From NCBI GenBank assembly GCA_023396115.1, contig JAEWXC010000035.1, positions 1 through 64,000 of the forward strand: a DNA stretch of 64,000 nt. The letters are read 5' to 3'. Each line of letters opens with the position of its first letter. Within the stretch, counting starts at the first letter, position 1. This DNA comes from Actinomycetes bacterium. GTDB taxonomy: Bacteria; Actinomycetota; Actinomycetes; Propionibacteriales; Nocardioidaceae. Positions 32,461 through 41,054 of this stretch are shown here, piece after piece. Made by a program: the position numbers and the translations under genes. The notes beneath the pieces were generated by a model, which was not told the origin of the DNA, made no database searches, and saw only the letters and a program-made list of their open reading frames with translations.

Positions 32461-33423
32461 ATGGCCGGCGGACTCTTCGCCCTGCTCGACGACGTGGCGG
32501 TCTTCGCCCGGATGGCCGCGGCCTCGATCGACGACATCGGTGCCGCGACCGCCAAGGCCAGCGCCAAGGCGGCCGGTGTGGTCGTCGACGACACCGCCGT
32601 CACCCCGCAGTACCTGGCCGGGACCGCGGCGGAGCGCGAGCTGCCGGTGATCAAGAAGATCGCCATCGGCTCGATCCGCAACAAGCTGCTGTTCATCCTC
32701 CCCGCGGCGCTGCTGCTCAGCGAGTTCCTGCCGCAGGCCCTGCCGGTGCTGCTCATCCTCGGCGGCAGCTTCCTGGCCTTCGAGGGCGCGGAGAAGCTGT
32801 GGGAGAAGTTCGGGCCCGGCCACGAACCCGACCCGGCCGAGGAGCTCACCGACCAGGCCGAGTTCACCCCCGAGCACGAGGCCCGCACCGTCTCCGGCGC
32901 GGTGCGCACCGACTTCATCCTCTCCGCCGAGATCATGGTCATCTCCCTGAACGCGGTCATGGAGTCCGACCCGGCACCCGGGTTCGCGATGCGCGCGGCC
33001 GTGCTGGTCGCGGTGGCGCTCTTCATCACCGCCCTCGTCTACGGCGTCGTCGCGCTGATCGTGAAGATGGACGACATCGGTGTCGCCCTGGCCGCCCGCT
33101 CCTCGGAGTTCTCCCAGAAGGTCGGCCGCGGGCTGGTCGCGGGGATGCCGAAGGTGCTCACCGTGATCGGTGCCGTCGGCACCGCCGCGATGCTCTGGGT
33201 CGGTGGCCACATCCTGCTGGTCAGCCTCGACGAGCTCGGTCTGCACAGCCCGTACAGCGTGGTGCACCACGCCGAGGTGGCCGTGGCCGACGCGCTGGGC
33301 GCCGTGGGTGGCGTGGCCGGCTGGATCACCAACACCGTGCTCTCCGCCGTGGTCGGCGTCGTGGTGGGTGCCGTGATCGTGGCGGTGCTGCACCTGGTGC
33401 CGCGGAAGTCCGCCGCCCACTGA
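32461..33423 (+). CDS. DUF808 family inner-membrane protein
   Basis: A 320-residue polytopic protein of the YedI/DUF808 family. The start AGGLFALLDDVAVFARMAAASIDDIGAATAKASAKAAGVVVDDTAVTPQYL is diagnostic, followed by LPVIKKIAIGSIRNKLLFILPAALLLSEFLP and KIAKEL-like Glu-rich loops between about six membrane segments. Function is unknown throughout the family. It stands alone, with a strong Shine-Dalgarno (GGGAGGA) before ATG 32461. Confidence 0.9.
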   Translation: MAGGLFALLDDVAVFARMAAASIDDIGAATAKASAKAAGVVVDDTAVTPQYLAGTAAERELPVIKKIAIGSIRNKLLFILPAALLLSEFLPQALPVLLILGGSFLAFEGAEKLWEKFGPGHEPDPAEELTDQAEFTPEHEARTVSGAVRTDFILSAEIMVISLNAVMESDPAPGFAMRAAVLVAVALFITALVYGVVALIVKMDDIGVALAARSSEFSQKVGRGLVAGMPKVLTVIGAVGTAAMLWVGGHILLVSLDELGLHSPYSVVHHAEVAVADALGAVGGVAGWITNTVLSAVVGVVVGAVIVAVLHLVPRKSAAH

Positions 33424-33428
33424 GCCGC

Positions 33429-33474
33429 CGGCACTGCCAGCGCTGCCAGCACTGCCAGCACCGCCGGCACCGCC
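33429..33474. repeat. Short tandem repeat (about 9 bp)
   Basis: Directly after the DUF808 stop, about five imperfect copies of a 9-bp unit (GGCACTGCC/AGCACTGCC type). There is no gene here. Confidence 0.6.
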
Positions 33475-33510
33475 GGGGTCACCCGGGAGGGTCCGTGACG
33501 ATTCCGTGAC

Positions 33511-33558
33511 CGGGGTCTCCCGCGAGTAGCCTGCTGGGGTCATGCGCGGGAGACCCCG
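33511..33558. promoter_or_regulatory. 14-bp inverted repeat flanking ahcY promoter
   Basis: CGGGGTCTCCCGCG (33511-33524) and CGCGGGAGACCCCG (33545-33558) are perfect inverted repeats 20 bp apart. The -10 candidate TAGCCT (33527-33532) and an ATG (33542) lie in the loop. It could be an operator pair or a leader hairpin; it does not show an SAH-riboswitch consensus. Confidence 0.6.
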
Positions 33559-33610
33559 ACGACGTGCAGATGCACCGCAGGACTTCAGTTCTTCCCAGAG
33601 GTGGATTTCG

Positions 33611-35044
33611 ATGGACTTCAAGGTGGCAGACCTCTCCCTGGCCGAGTTCGGCCGGACGGAGCTGACCCTCGCCGAGCACGAGATGCCCGGCCTGATGGCG
33701 ATGCGTGAGCGCTTCGGCGACTCCAAGCCGCTGGCCGGCGCCAAGATCGCCGGCTCGCTGCACATGACGATCCAGACCGGTGTGCTGATCGAGACCCTGG
33801 TCGCGCTGGGTGCCGAGGTCCGCTGGGCCTCCTGCAACATCTTCTCCACCCAGGACCACGCCGCCGCCGCGATCGTGGTCGGCCCGAACGGCACCCCCGA
33901 GGACCCGCAGGGCGTCCCGGTCTTCGCCTGGAAGGGCGAGACACTCGAGGAGTACTGGGAGTGCACCCAGCAGATCCTCGACTGGCCCGGCGGCGAGCAG
34001 CCGAACATGATCCTCGACGACGGTGGCGACGCCACCCTGCTGGTCCACCTGGGTGTGGAGATGGAGAAGACCGGAGTCGCCCCCGACCCGGCCACCGCCA
34101 CCAGCACCGAGCAGCGGATCATCTTCGAGGTCCTGGTCGAGTCGCTCAAGAACTCCTCCGACCGGTTCACCCAGATGGCCAACTCCATCAAGGGCGTCAC
34201 CGAGGAGACCACCACCGGCGTGCACCGCCTGGTCGAGATGCAGCGCGAGGGCAAGCTGCTCTTCCCGGCGATCAACGTCAACGACTCGGTCACCAAGTCC
34301 AAGTTCGACAACAAGTACGGCTGCCGCCACTCGCTGGTCGACGGCATCAACCGCGCCACCGACGTGCTGATCGGCGGCAAGGTCGCGGTCGTGTGCGGCT
34401 ACGGCGACGTGGGCAAGGGCTCCGCGGAGTCGCTGCGGGGCCAGGGCGCCCGGGTCATCGTCACCGAGATCGACCCGATCTGCGCGCTGCAGGCGGCGAT
34501 GGACGGCTACCAGGTCGACACCCTCGAGAACGCTCTGGCGGTCGGTGACATCTTCATCACCACCACCGGCAACAAGGACGTCATCTCGGCCGAGCAGATG
34601 AGCCGGATGAAGCACCAGGCCATCGTCGGCAACATCGGTCACTTCGACAACGAGATCGACATGGCCGGCCTCGAGTCGTGGCCCGGGATCGTGCGCCACA
34701 CGGTCAAGCCGCAGGTCGACACCTTCACGTTCCCCGAGTCGGGCCACGCGGTGATCATCCTGTCCGAGGGCCGCCTGCTGAACCTGGGCAACGCCACCGG
34801 CCACCCCAGCTTCGTCATGTCGAACTCGTTCACCAACCAGACGCTGGCCCAGATCGAGCTCTTCACCAAGACCGCCGAGTACCCCACCGACGTCTACGTG
34901 CTGCCCAAGCACCTCGACGAGGAGGTCGCCCGGCTCCACCTGGCCAGCCTCGGCGTGAACCTGACCGAGCTGAGCCAGGAGCAGGCCGACTACATCGGCG
35001 TCCCGGTCGAGGGCCCCTACAAGCCCGACACGTACCGGTACTGA
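33611..35044 (+). CDS. ahcY: S-adenosylhomocysteine hydrolase
   Basis: A 477-residue NAD-dependent enzyme splitting S-adenosylhomocysteine to adenosine and homocysteine. Hallmarks are DFKVADLSLAEFGR, HEMPGLM, SLHMTIQTGVLIETL, CNIFSTQDHAAAA, NVNDSVTKSKFDN, the NAD motif CGYGDVGKGSAESL, HFDNEIDM and the C-terminus YKPDTYRY with the conserved Lys/Tyr pair. It has the 40-residue insert of the long bacterial form. ATG 33611 matches the family N-terminus; ATG 33542 is in frame, 9 bp after a -10 box, and would add 23 residues. Confidence 0.95.
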   Translation: MDFKVADLSLAEFGRTELTLAEHEMPGLMAMRERFGDSKPLAGAKIAGSLHMTIQTGVLIETLVALGAEVRWASCNIFSTQDHAAAAIVVGPNGTPEDPQGVPVFAWKGETLEEYWECTQQILDWPGGEQPNMILDDGGDATLLVHLGVEMEKTGVAPDPATATSTEQRIIFEVLVESLKNSSDRFTQMANSIKGVTEETTTGVHRLVEMQREGKLLFPAINVNDSVTKSKFDNKYGCRHSLVDGINRATDVLIGGKVAVVCGYGDVGKGSAESLRGQGARVIVTEIDPICALQAAMDGYQVDTLENALAVGDIFITTTGNKDVISAEQMSRMKHQAIVGNIGHFDNEIDMAGLESWPGIVRHTVKPQVDTFTFPESGHAVIILSEGRLLNLGNATGHPSFVMSNSFTNQTLAQIELFTKTAEYPTDVYVLPKHLDEEVARLHLASLGVNLTELSQEQADYIGVPVEGPYKPDTYRY

Positions 35045-35076
35045 TCCGGCTCCGGATCCGCTCCACCGACACGTGA

Positions 35077-35113
35077 CCACGCCCGCCTCCGGCCCCGCCG
35101 GGGGCGGGCGTGG
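35077..35113 (+). terminator. Hairpin between ahcY and mtrA
   Basis: A 16-bp stem (35077-35092 with 35098-35113, one G-T pair) and 5-base loop. It probably ends ahcY transcripts and abuts the extended -10 GGATACT (35112-35118) that lies 6 bp before the mtrA ATG. Confidence 0.65.
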
Positions 35114-35124
35114 ATACTGACACC

Positions 35125-35820
35125 ATGACTTCCGACCAGCCGACCAGGGGACGGGTGCTCGTCGTCGACGACGACGCCTCCCTGGCCGAGATGCTCTCCA
35201 TCGTGCTGCGCCAGGAGGGTTTCGACTCCGCCCTGTGTGGCCGGGGCGACCAGGCGATGGACGTCTTCCGCGACTACCGGCCCGACCTGGTGCTGCTCGA
35301 CCTGATGCTGCCCGGCAAGGACGGGATCGACGTCTGCAAGGAGATCCGCGCCGAGTCCGGTGTCCCGGTGGTCATGCTCACCGCCAAGTCCGACACCATC
35401 GACGTGGTGCTCGGCCTGGAGTCGGGCGCCGACGACTACGTGGTGAAGCCCTTCAAGCCCAAGGAGCTCGTCGCCCGGATCCGGGCCCGGGTGCGCCGCT
35501 TCGAGCAGCCCGCCGCCGAGAACCTCACCATCGGGGACGTCTCCATCGACGTCGCCGGCCACCAGGTCACCCGCGGTGAGGAGCAGATCAACCTCACCCC
35601 TCTGGAGTTCGACCTGCTGGTCTGCCTGGCCCGACGCCCCTGGCAGGTGTTCAGCCGCGAGGTCCTGCTCGAGCAGGTGTGGGGTTACCGGCACGCCGCC
35701 GACACCCGGCTGGTCAACGTGCACGTGCAGCGGCTGCGCTCCAAGGTCGAGCACGACCCGGAGCACCCGCAGGTCGTGCTGACCGTGCGCGGGGTGGGGT
35801 ACAAGGCCGGCAAGTCCTGA
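35125..35820 (+). CDS. mtrA: Response regulator MtrA
   Basis: A 231-residue OmpR-type regulator. The receiver (residues 9-122) has acidic pocket DDD, phospho-acceptor Asp59 in LLDLMLPGKDG, Thr in MLTAKSD and Lys in VKPFKPKEL; the winged helix (about 135-228) ends VLTVRGVGYKAG. With MtrB and LpqB it controls cell-wall hydrolases, division and osmotic response in actinobacteria. ATG 35125 is chosen; it lies 6 bp after GATACT, so the mRNA may be leaderless. mtrB starts 3 bp after its stop. Confidence 0.95.
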   Translation: MTSDQPTRGRVLVVDDDASLAEMLSIVLRQEGFDSALCGRGDQAMDVFRDYRPDLVLLDLMLPGKDGIDVCKEIRAESGVPVVMLTAKSDTIDVVLGLESGADDYVVKPFKPKELVARIRARVRRFEQPAAENLTIGDVSIDVAGHQVTRGEEQINLTPLEFDLLVCLARRPWQVFSREVLLEQVWGYRHAADTRLVNVHVQRLRSKVEHDPEHPQVVLTVRGVGYKAGKS

Positions 35821-35823
35821 CCG

Positions 35824-37422
35824 ATGGTGCGTGGTCGGGTCGCCGGAGCGGTGGGGTACGGGCTGACGTTCTGGCGCCGGTCCATCCAGGCGCGCGTCGT
35901 GGCCTCCACCGTGGTGCTCTCCGCGCTGGTGGTCTCCGTGGTCGGCTGGTTCCTGCTGCAACAGACCCGTGACGGTCTGCTCGAGGCCCGTCTGGCCAAC
36001 GTCGTGGCGGAGGCCCAGACCGAGACCGACGAGGCCCGCCAACGCCTGATCTTCGCCCCCGGCACCGACCTGGACACCTCCGGCCAGCAGTCGGACCTGG
36101 TCACCCCGATCATCCAGCGCGGCGTGGCCCGCGGGTTCGCGGTGGTGCTGTCCCCGCCGCTGGGCCGCGGGCGCGGCCTGTCCGGCGGCGGTGCGAAGTT
36201 CACCCCCGGACTGGACCTGGAGAGCGTCCCGGAGGATCTGCAGCGCCAGTTCGCCGAACCGTCGGCGACCTCGTGGACCTACACCGACATCCGCGCCTCG
36301 TCCGCGGCGCCGCTGGAACCGGGACCGGGCATCGTGGTGGCCTCCCAGGTCACGCTGCCGGCCGACGGCGAGACCTACACGCTCTACTACCTGTTCCCGC
36401 TCGAGGACCAGGAGGCCACCCTGGCCCTGGTGACCCGGGCGATGCTCACCGCCGGGGCGCTGCTGCTGCTCCTGGTCGCGGGGCTGACCTGGTTGGTGAC
36501 CCGGCAGGTGGTCACCCCGATCCGGCTGGCCCGGCAGGTCGCCGAGCGGCTGGCCGCCGGGGAGCTGGAGGAACGGCTCGTGGTCAGCGGTGAGGACGAC
36601 CTGGCCCGGTTGGCGACGTCGTTCAACCAGATGGCCACCAACCTGCAGCGCCAGATCCGCCAGCTGGAGGAGCTGAGCCGGTTGCAGCAGCGCTTCGTCT
36701 CCGACGTCTCCCACGAGCTGCGCACCCCGCTGACCACGGTCCGGATGGCCGGCGACGTGCTGCACGACGCCCGCGACGAGTTCGGTCCCGCGAACGCCCG
36801 CGCCGCCGAGCTGCTGCAGACCGAGCTGGACCGGTTCGAGCGGCTGCTGGGCGACCTGCTCGAGGTCAGTCGGTTCGACGCCGGTGCGGCGGCGCTGGAC
36901 GCCGACCAGCTGAACCTGGTCGACGTCGCGCACCGGGTCGCCGACGCCAACCGCCAGCTCGCCGAGCAGCGCGGCCACCGGCTCATCGTCCGTGACCCCG
37001 GACGCCCCTGCCTGGCCGAGGCCGACGTGCGCCGGGTGGAGCGGATCCTGCGCAACCTGGTCGCGAACGCCGTCGACCACGCCGAGGCCAGCGACATCGA
37101 GATCGAGGTCGGTTCCGACGCGCACGCCTCGGCGATCACGGTGCGTGACCACGGGGTCGGCATGGACCCGACCGAGACCGCGATGGTGTTCAACCGGTTC
37201 TGGCGGGCCGACCCTGCCCGGGCCCGGACCTCGGGCGGCACCGGGCTGGGGCTGTCGATCTCGCTGGAGGACGCCCACCTGCACGGAGGCTGGCTGCAGG
37301 CCTGGGGCCGACCCGGCGGCGGCGCCCAGTTCCGGCTCACCCTGCCCCGGAAGCTGGGGCAGCCGCTGCGCCACTCGCCGCTGCCGCTGGTGCCGCGCGA
37401 CGCGGGGGAGGAGACGCCGTGA
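35824..37422 (+). CDS. mtrB: Sensor histidine kinase MtrB
   Basis: A 532-residue kinase: first membrane helix about residues 25-45, an extracellular sensor about 46-200, second helix about 205-225 (LTAGALLLLLVAGLTWLV), HAMP domain, phospho-acceptor His297 in SDVSHELRTPLTTV, then the ATPase domain with NLVANAVDHA (N box), DHGVGMD (G1) and GGTGLGLSI (G2). It partners MtrA. The GTG of lpqB overlaps its stop, so the MtrAB-LpqB set is co-translated. Confidence 0.95.
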   Translation: MVRGRVAGAVGYGLTFWRRSIQARVVASTVVLSALVVSVVGWFLLQQTRDGLLEARLANVVAEAQTETDEARQRLIFAPGTDLDTSGQQSDLVTPIIQRGVARGFAVVLSPPLGRGRGLSGGGAKFTPGLDLESVPEDLQRQFAEPSATSWTYTDIRASSAAPLEPGPGIVVASQVTLPADGETYTLYYLFPLEDQEATLALVTRAMLTAGALLLLLVAGLTWLVTRQVVTPIRLARQVAERLAAGELEERLVVSGEDDLARLATSFNQMATNLQRQIRQLEELSRLQQRFVSDVSHELRTPLTTVRMAGDVLHDARDEFGPANARAAELLQTELDRFERLLGDLLEVSRFDAGAAALDADQLNLVDVAHRVADANRQLAEQRGHRLIVRDPGRPCLAEADVRRVERILRNLVANAVDHAEASDIEIEVGSDAHASAITVRDHGVGMDPTETAMVFNRFWRADPARARTSGGTGLGLSISLEDAHLHGGWLQAWGRPGGGAQFRLTLPRKLGQPLRHSPLPLVPRDAGEETP

Positions 37423-39164
37423 ACAGTCCCGTCCTGACCCGGCTGCGGGCCGCGGTCGTCGTGGCCACCAGCACCCTGCTCGCCGGCTGCGTGTCGATGC
37501 CGGTCTCCGGCCCGGTGCGTCAGGTGCCCGAACGTGCGGCCGAGACCGTGCCGCCGGGGATCTACTTCGACCCGCCGCCGCCGGCACGCGGCGCCACCCC
37601 CGAACAGGTGGTCGCCGACTTCCTCGAGGCCCTCAAGGCCACGCCGGTGCGCACCAGCGTCGCCCGGCAGTACCTGTCCGCGGAAGCGCAGAAGACGTGG
37701 CGCCCCGAGCAGGGCATCATCACCTACGCCGACCTGGGCGAACCCAGCGGCGGGACCGACGTGTCGCTGCCGCTGGTCGAGGCCGCCTCCTACGACGCCG
37801 CCGGGGCCTGGCAGGGCAAGCTCGCCGGCGACGACGCGGTGCTGCACCTGCGGTTGGTGCAGGAGTCCGAGGAGTGGCGCATCGACGAGGTGCCCGACGC
37901 GCTGGTGGTCCCGGAGTCCTGGTTCACCGAGCGCTACCAGCGGGCCAACCGGTACTTCTTCGAGCCGACCGGCCAGGTGCTGGTGCCCGAGCCCGTCTTC
38001 GTGCCCCGGGGCGAGCAGTTCACCACCCAGCTGGTCCGGGGGCTGCTGGCCGGCCCGCCGGAATCCCTGGAGCAGGTGGTGCGGACCGAGATCCCGCCGG
38101 GCCTGTCCCCGGGGCTGTCGGTGCCGGTCAACGGGGCCGGGGTGGCGGAGGTGTCGCTGCACGGCAGCTCCGCGATGCCGCCCGACGCCCGCGCAGAGGG
38201 GCTGGTCGCCCAGTTCGTGTGGACCCTGCGGCAGGAGCCGCGGCTGCGTGCGGTCTCGCTCAGCGTCGACGGCAGCCACTACCCACCCGGCGAGGCGGGC
38301 GCGGACCTCAGCCTGGGCCGGGGGGAGCGGTTCGACCCGGTCGGCGCCCGCAGCGACGACGACCTGTTCGCGCTGCGCGATGGCCAGCTGCTGCGCGGCA
38401 GCCCGGGCACGATGGAGGCCGCAGAGGGTCCCTTCGGCGCGGACTCCTCCGACCTGGTCGAGGTCGCCGTCGCGCCGCTGGGGGACCGGGTGGCCGGGGT
38501 GCGGGAGGATCGCAGCGACGTGCTCGTCGCCGGCACCTCCGCCGCCGACGAGGAGGTCACCCAGGTGGCGTCGGGGACCGGGATGCTGACGCCGTCGTGG
38601 GACCTGCAGGGCCGGTTGTGGATCATCGACGGCCCCGACGGTCAGGCCCGGGTCCGGGTCTGGCACGAGGGCCGGTTGCGCGAGATCGAGCTGCCCGGGA
38701 TCACCGGGAAGCGGGTCCGGCAGGTGCTGGTCTCCCGCGACGGCACCCGGGTGGTGGCGCTGGTCCGCGGAGGCGAGCGGGACCGGGTCGTCGCGACCCG
38801 GGTCCGGCAGCGTCCCTCCGGTGAGGTGCTCGGCGGGACCGCCACCCGCACCCTGGGGGTCGCGGAGTCGCAGCCGAAGCGGTTGCGGGCGATCGGGTGG
38901 CGCACACCGGTCCAGGTGGCCGTGCTCAGCCGGATCGGGGGCGAGCTCTCCCAGGTCCAGACCCTGGCGGTCGACGGGTCCACCCCGACGACCGGGCTGC
39001 CCGACACCTCCCGGTTCCGGGGACAGGCCGGCACCCTGATCAGTTCGCCGCGCGAGTCCTCCCGGTTGCTGGTGACCGTGGGCCAGGAGCTCGTCGACGT
39101 CAACGACGCCTCCACCGCGCCGTGGGACGTGCGGGGACTGCGCTCGATCACCTTCGTCGGCTGA
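37419..39164 (+). CDS. lpqB: Lipoprotein LpqB
   Basis: A 581-residue lipoprotein with lipobox LLAGC (Cys24), a GerMN-like region (about residues 45-330) and a C-terminal beta-propeller-like half. LpqB binds the extracellular part of MtrB and tunes its signalling. The gene order mtrA-mtrB-lpqB is diagnostic. Its GTG start overlaps the mtrB stop by four bases. Confidence 0.93.
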   Translation: MNSPVLTRLRAAVVVATSTLLAGCVSMPVSGPVRQVPERAAETVPPGIYFDPPPPARGATPEQVVADFLEALKATPVRTSVARQYLSAEAQKTWRPEQGIITYADLGEPSGGTDVSLPLVEAASYDAAGAWQGKLAGDDAVLHLRLVQESEEWRIDEVPDALVVPESWFTERYQRANRYFFEPTGQVLVPEPVFVPRGEQFTTQLVRGLLAGPPESLEQVVRTEIPPGLSPGLSVPVNGAGVAEVSLHGSSAMPPDARAEGLVAQFVWTLRQEPRLRAVSLSVDGSHYPPGEAGADLSLGRGERFDPVGARSDDDLFALRDGQLLRGSPGTMEAAEGPFGADSSDLVEVAVAPLGDRVAGVREDRSDVLVAGTSAADEEVTQVASGTGMLTPSWDLQGRLWIIDGPDGQARVRVWHEGRLREIELPGITGKRVRQVLVSRDGTRVVALVRGGERDRVVATRVRQRPSGEVLGGTATRTLGVAESQPKRLRAIGWRTPVQVAVLSRIGGELSQVQTLAVDGSTPTTGLPDTSRFRGQAGTLISSPRESSRLLVTVGQELVDVNDASTAPWDVRGLRSITFVG

Positions 39165-39259
39165 CCGCGGGCTCTCCCCACCCCGGTGCGGTGGCGCCGG
39201 TGTCCACCGCTCTGCGCTGTGCCCGCCGGGCGACTCCGGTGCGTGGTCGGCTCGACCCC

Positions 39260-40003
39260 GTGACCGCTGCGCACCCTGGAGACCCGCGACCCCCGAGCCG
39301 TCCGGCCGTGCCCGGTCGGCGGCCGCGGACCCTGGTCCGGGCCGGCCGGGACCTGGTCCTGGGCCTGGTGTGCGTCGGCTGCGCCGAACCGGGGGTGCTG
39401 TGCTGCCCCGGCTGCCGCTCCGCGGTCGCCGGGGCGGGCCGCGCGGTGCAGCGACCCGGGTACGACGGGTCGGGGGCGTGGCTGACGGTGTGGACCGGCG
39501 GTGCCTGGGCCGGTCCGCTGCGCGCCGCCGTGCTGGCGTTCAAGGAGCACGGCGCCACCGCCCTGGAACCGCTGCTCGGCGAGCAGCTGGGGCGCCTCGT
39601 GTCCTCCGCGCCGGGCGCGGTCGGCCGCGACCCACCGGTACTGGTCCCGGTGCCCTCCCGCCCCGGCGCGGCCCGGGCCCGCGGGTACGACCCGGTGCTC
39701 CGGCTCGCCCGACGCGCCGCGCGGCGCAGCGGCGGCCGGGTGGTCCCGCTGCTGCACAGCCGCGGCGGGGTGGCCGACCAGGTGGGGCTGGGGCTGGTCG
39801 CCCGGCACCGGAACGTGGCCGGGTCGATGGCCGTCGACCACCGGCTGCTGCGACGCCTGGCGGCGGTGGCGCCCCGGGCCCGGGTGCTGGTCGTCGACGA
39901 CGTGGTCACCACCGGGGCGACCCTGGTCGAGGCGCACCGGGCGCTGGGCGCTGTCGGGGTGGTGCCGGGGCACCCGGTGACCCTGGCCTCGGCGGGTGAC
40001 TGA
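39260..40003 (+). CDS. comF: ComF family phosphoribosyltransferase-like protein
   Basis: A 247-residue ComF-type protein. An N-terminal zinc-ribbon-like segment (VCVGCAEPGVLCCPGC, four cysteines) precedes a phosphoribosyltransferase domain with PRPP loop VLVVDDVVTTGATL and the VPVPSRPGAARARGYDP segment. ComF proteins help DNA uptake or ssDNA handling in competent bacteria; in actinobacteria the role is open, and the gene follows lpqB by synteny. Start uncertain: GTG 39260 is taken, GTG 39200 is in frame and would add 20 residues. Confidence 0.85.
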   Translation: MTAAHPGDPRPPSRPAVPGRRPRTLVRAGRDLVLGLVCVGCAEPGVLCCPGCRSAVAGAGRAVQRPGYDGSGAWLTVWTGGAWAGPLRAAVLAFKEHGATALEPLLGEQLGRLVSSAPGAVGRDPPVLVPVPSRPGAARARGYDPVLRLARRAARRSGGRVVPLLHSRGGVADQVGLGLVARHRNVAGSMAVDHRLLRRLAAVAPRARVLVVDDVVTTGATLVEAHRALGAVGVVPGHPVTLASAGD

Positions 40004-40070
40004 GCCGGGAGAGGGACGAAGAATCGTTGCCAGTTCCGGACAGCTCATGGCGCCGTCACCGGGGATTGGC

Positions 40071-40076
40071 TAGCGT
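40071..40076 (+). promoter_or_regulatory. -10 box TAGCGT (hpf leader)
   Basis: Ends 6 bp before ATG 40083, the geometry of leaderless promoters elsewhere in the window. It gives either a 241-nt hpf leader or a leaderless upstream ORF. Confidence 0.4.
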
Positions 40077-40082
40077 CTGGTC

Positions 40083-40310
40083 ATGGAGTCCGTCCGGGTC
40101 CGTGGAGACGTCGACAGGGCACCGCGCGTGCCCCGTCGCACCGCCTCGACGAGCCCAGGTCGCCCCCACCCGAGGCGCTGCGCCCCGGGTCACGTCCGGC
40201 CGGTCCGTCCGGCCGGCCGCGCCGGGACGACCAGGCCGGTTCCATCCCCTCCCGAGGACGTCGGGAGCGTGGTGTCCCTACCCGGTGCGGCCGCGGTGCG
40301 GCGCACCTGA
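40083..40310 (+). CDS. Possible leaderless upstream ORF of hpf
   Basis: A 75-codon frame in the 320-bp gap before hpf. Its ATG lies 6 bp after TAGCGT, and its TGA (40308-40310) is 3 bp before the ACGGAGG ribosome site of hpf. The peptide is Arg/Pro-rich (VRVRGDVDRAPRVPRRTAS, then RCAPGHVRPVRPAGRAG) and matches no family I know; its composition resembles chance high-GC frames. If translated it could couple or regulate hpf. Confidence 0.25.
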   Translation: MESVRVRGDVDRAPRVPRRTASTSPGRPHPRRCAPGHVRPVRPAGRAGTTRPVPSPPEDVGSVVSLPGAAAVRRT

Positions 40311-40323
40311 AACGGAGGTTCAC

Positions 40324-40941
40324 ATGGACGTTGTGGTCACTGGTCGGAACATCGAGGTGTCCGACAGGTTCAAGGCTCACGTCAGCGAGAAGCTGGCCCG
40401 GCTGGAGAAGCACGACCACCGGATCATCCGGGTGAACGTCGAGGTCTCCAAGGAGAAGAACCCGCGCCAGGTGGAGCGTGCCGTGAAGGTGCAGCTGACC
40501 ATGTTCTCCAAGGGACCGGTCGTGCGTGCCGAGGCCGCGGCCGACGACAAGATGGGCGCCCTGGACCTCGCCCTGGACAAGATCACCACCCAGACCCGCC
40601 GCGCCGCCGACCGGCGCCGGGTGCACCGCGGCCGCCGCACCCCCGTCTCGGTGGGTGCCGCCATGGCGGGCACCGACGCCCCGGCCCCGGAGACCGACGA
40701 GCCCGAGGTCATGGAGCGTCAGGTCGGTCCGATCACCGTCACCGGCGACGGCCCGCTGGTGGTGCGGGAGAAGACCCACGCCGCCTCACCCATGGCGCTG
40801 GACCAGGCCCTCTACGAGATGGAACTGGTCGGGCACGACTTCTACCTCTTCATGGACAAGGAGTCCGAGCGACCCTCGGTCGTCTACCGACGCCGGGGCT
40901 ACGACTACGGCGTGATCTCGCTCGACCTCGAGCAGGAGTGA
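40324..40941 (+). CDS. hpf: Long-form ribosome hibernation promoting factor
   Basis: A 205-residue long HPF: an N-terminal S30AE domain (residues 1-100, MDVVVTGRNIEVSDRFKAHVSEKLARLEKHDHRIIRVNVEV) that binds the 30S decoding site, a linker, and a C-terminal dimerisation domain (about 150-203, REKTHAASPMALDQALYEMELVGHDFYLFMDKE) that joins two 70S ribosomes into 100S in stationary phase. The Shine-Dalgarno ACGGAGG fixes ATG 40324. An upstream ORF may regulate it. Confidence 0.95.
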   Translation: MDVVVTGRNIEVSDRFKAHVSEKLARLEKHDHRIIRVNVEVSKEKNPRQVERAVKVQLTMFSKGPVVRAEAAADDKMGALDLALDKITTQTRRAADRRRVHRGRRTPVSVGAAMAGTDAPAPETDEPEVMERQVGPITVTGDGPLVVREKTHAASPMALDQALYEMELVGHDFYLFMDKESERPSVVYRRRGYDYGVISLDLEQE

Positions 40942-41054
40942 CCCCCGGCGGGACCGCCGGATGAGACCCACCGACCCGGGGGTCGACCCGCTGCCACCGC
41001 ACCGGTGGTGCCGGGTCGGACCCCGGGTCGGTGCTTTTCTGCGATGATGCCCCG

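Noticed and set aside
33505..33610. SAH riboswitch upstream of ahcY
   Set aside because: Position fits, but only a simple inverted repeat is seen, without the conserved SAH aptamer bases.
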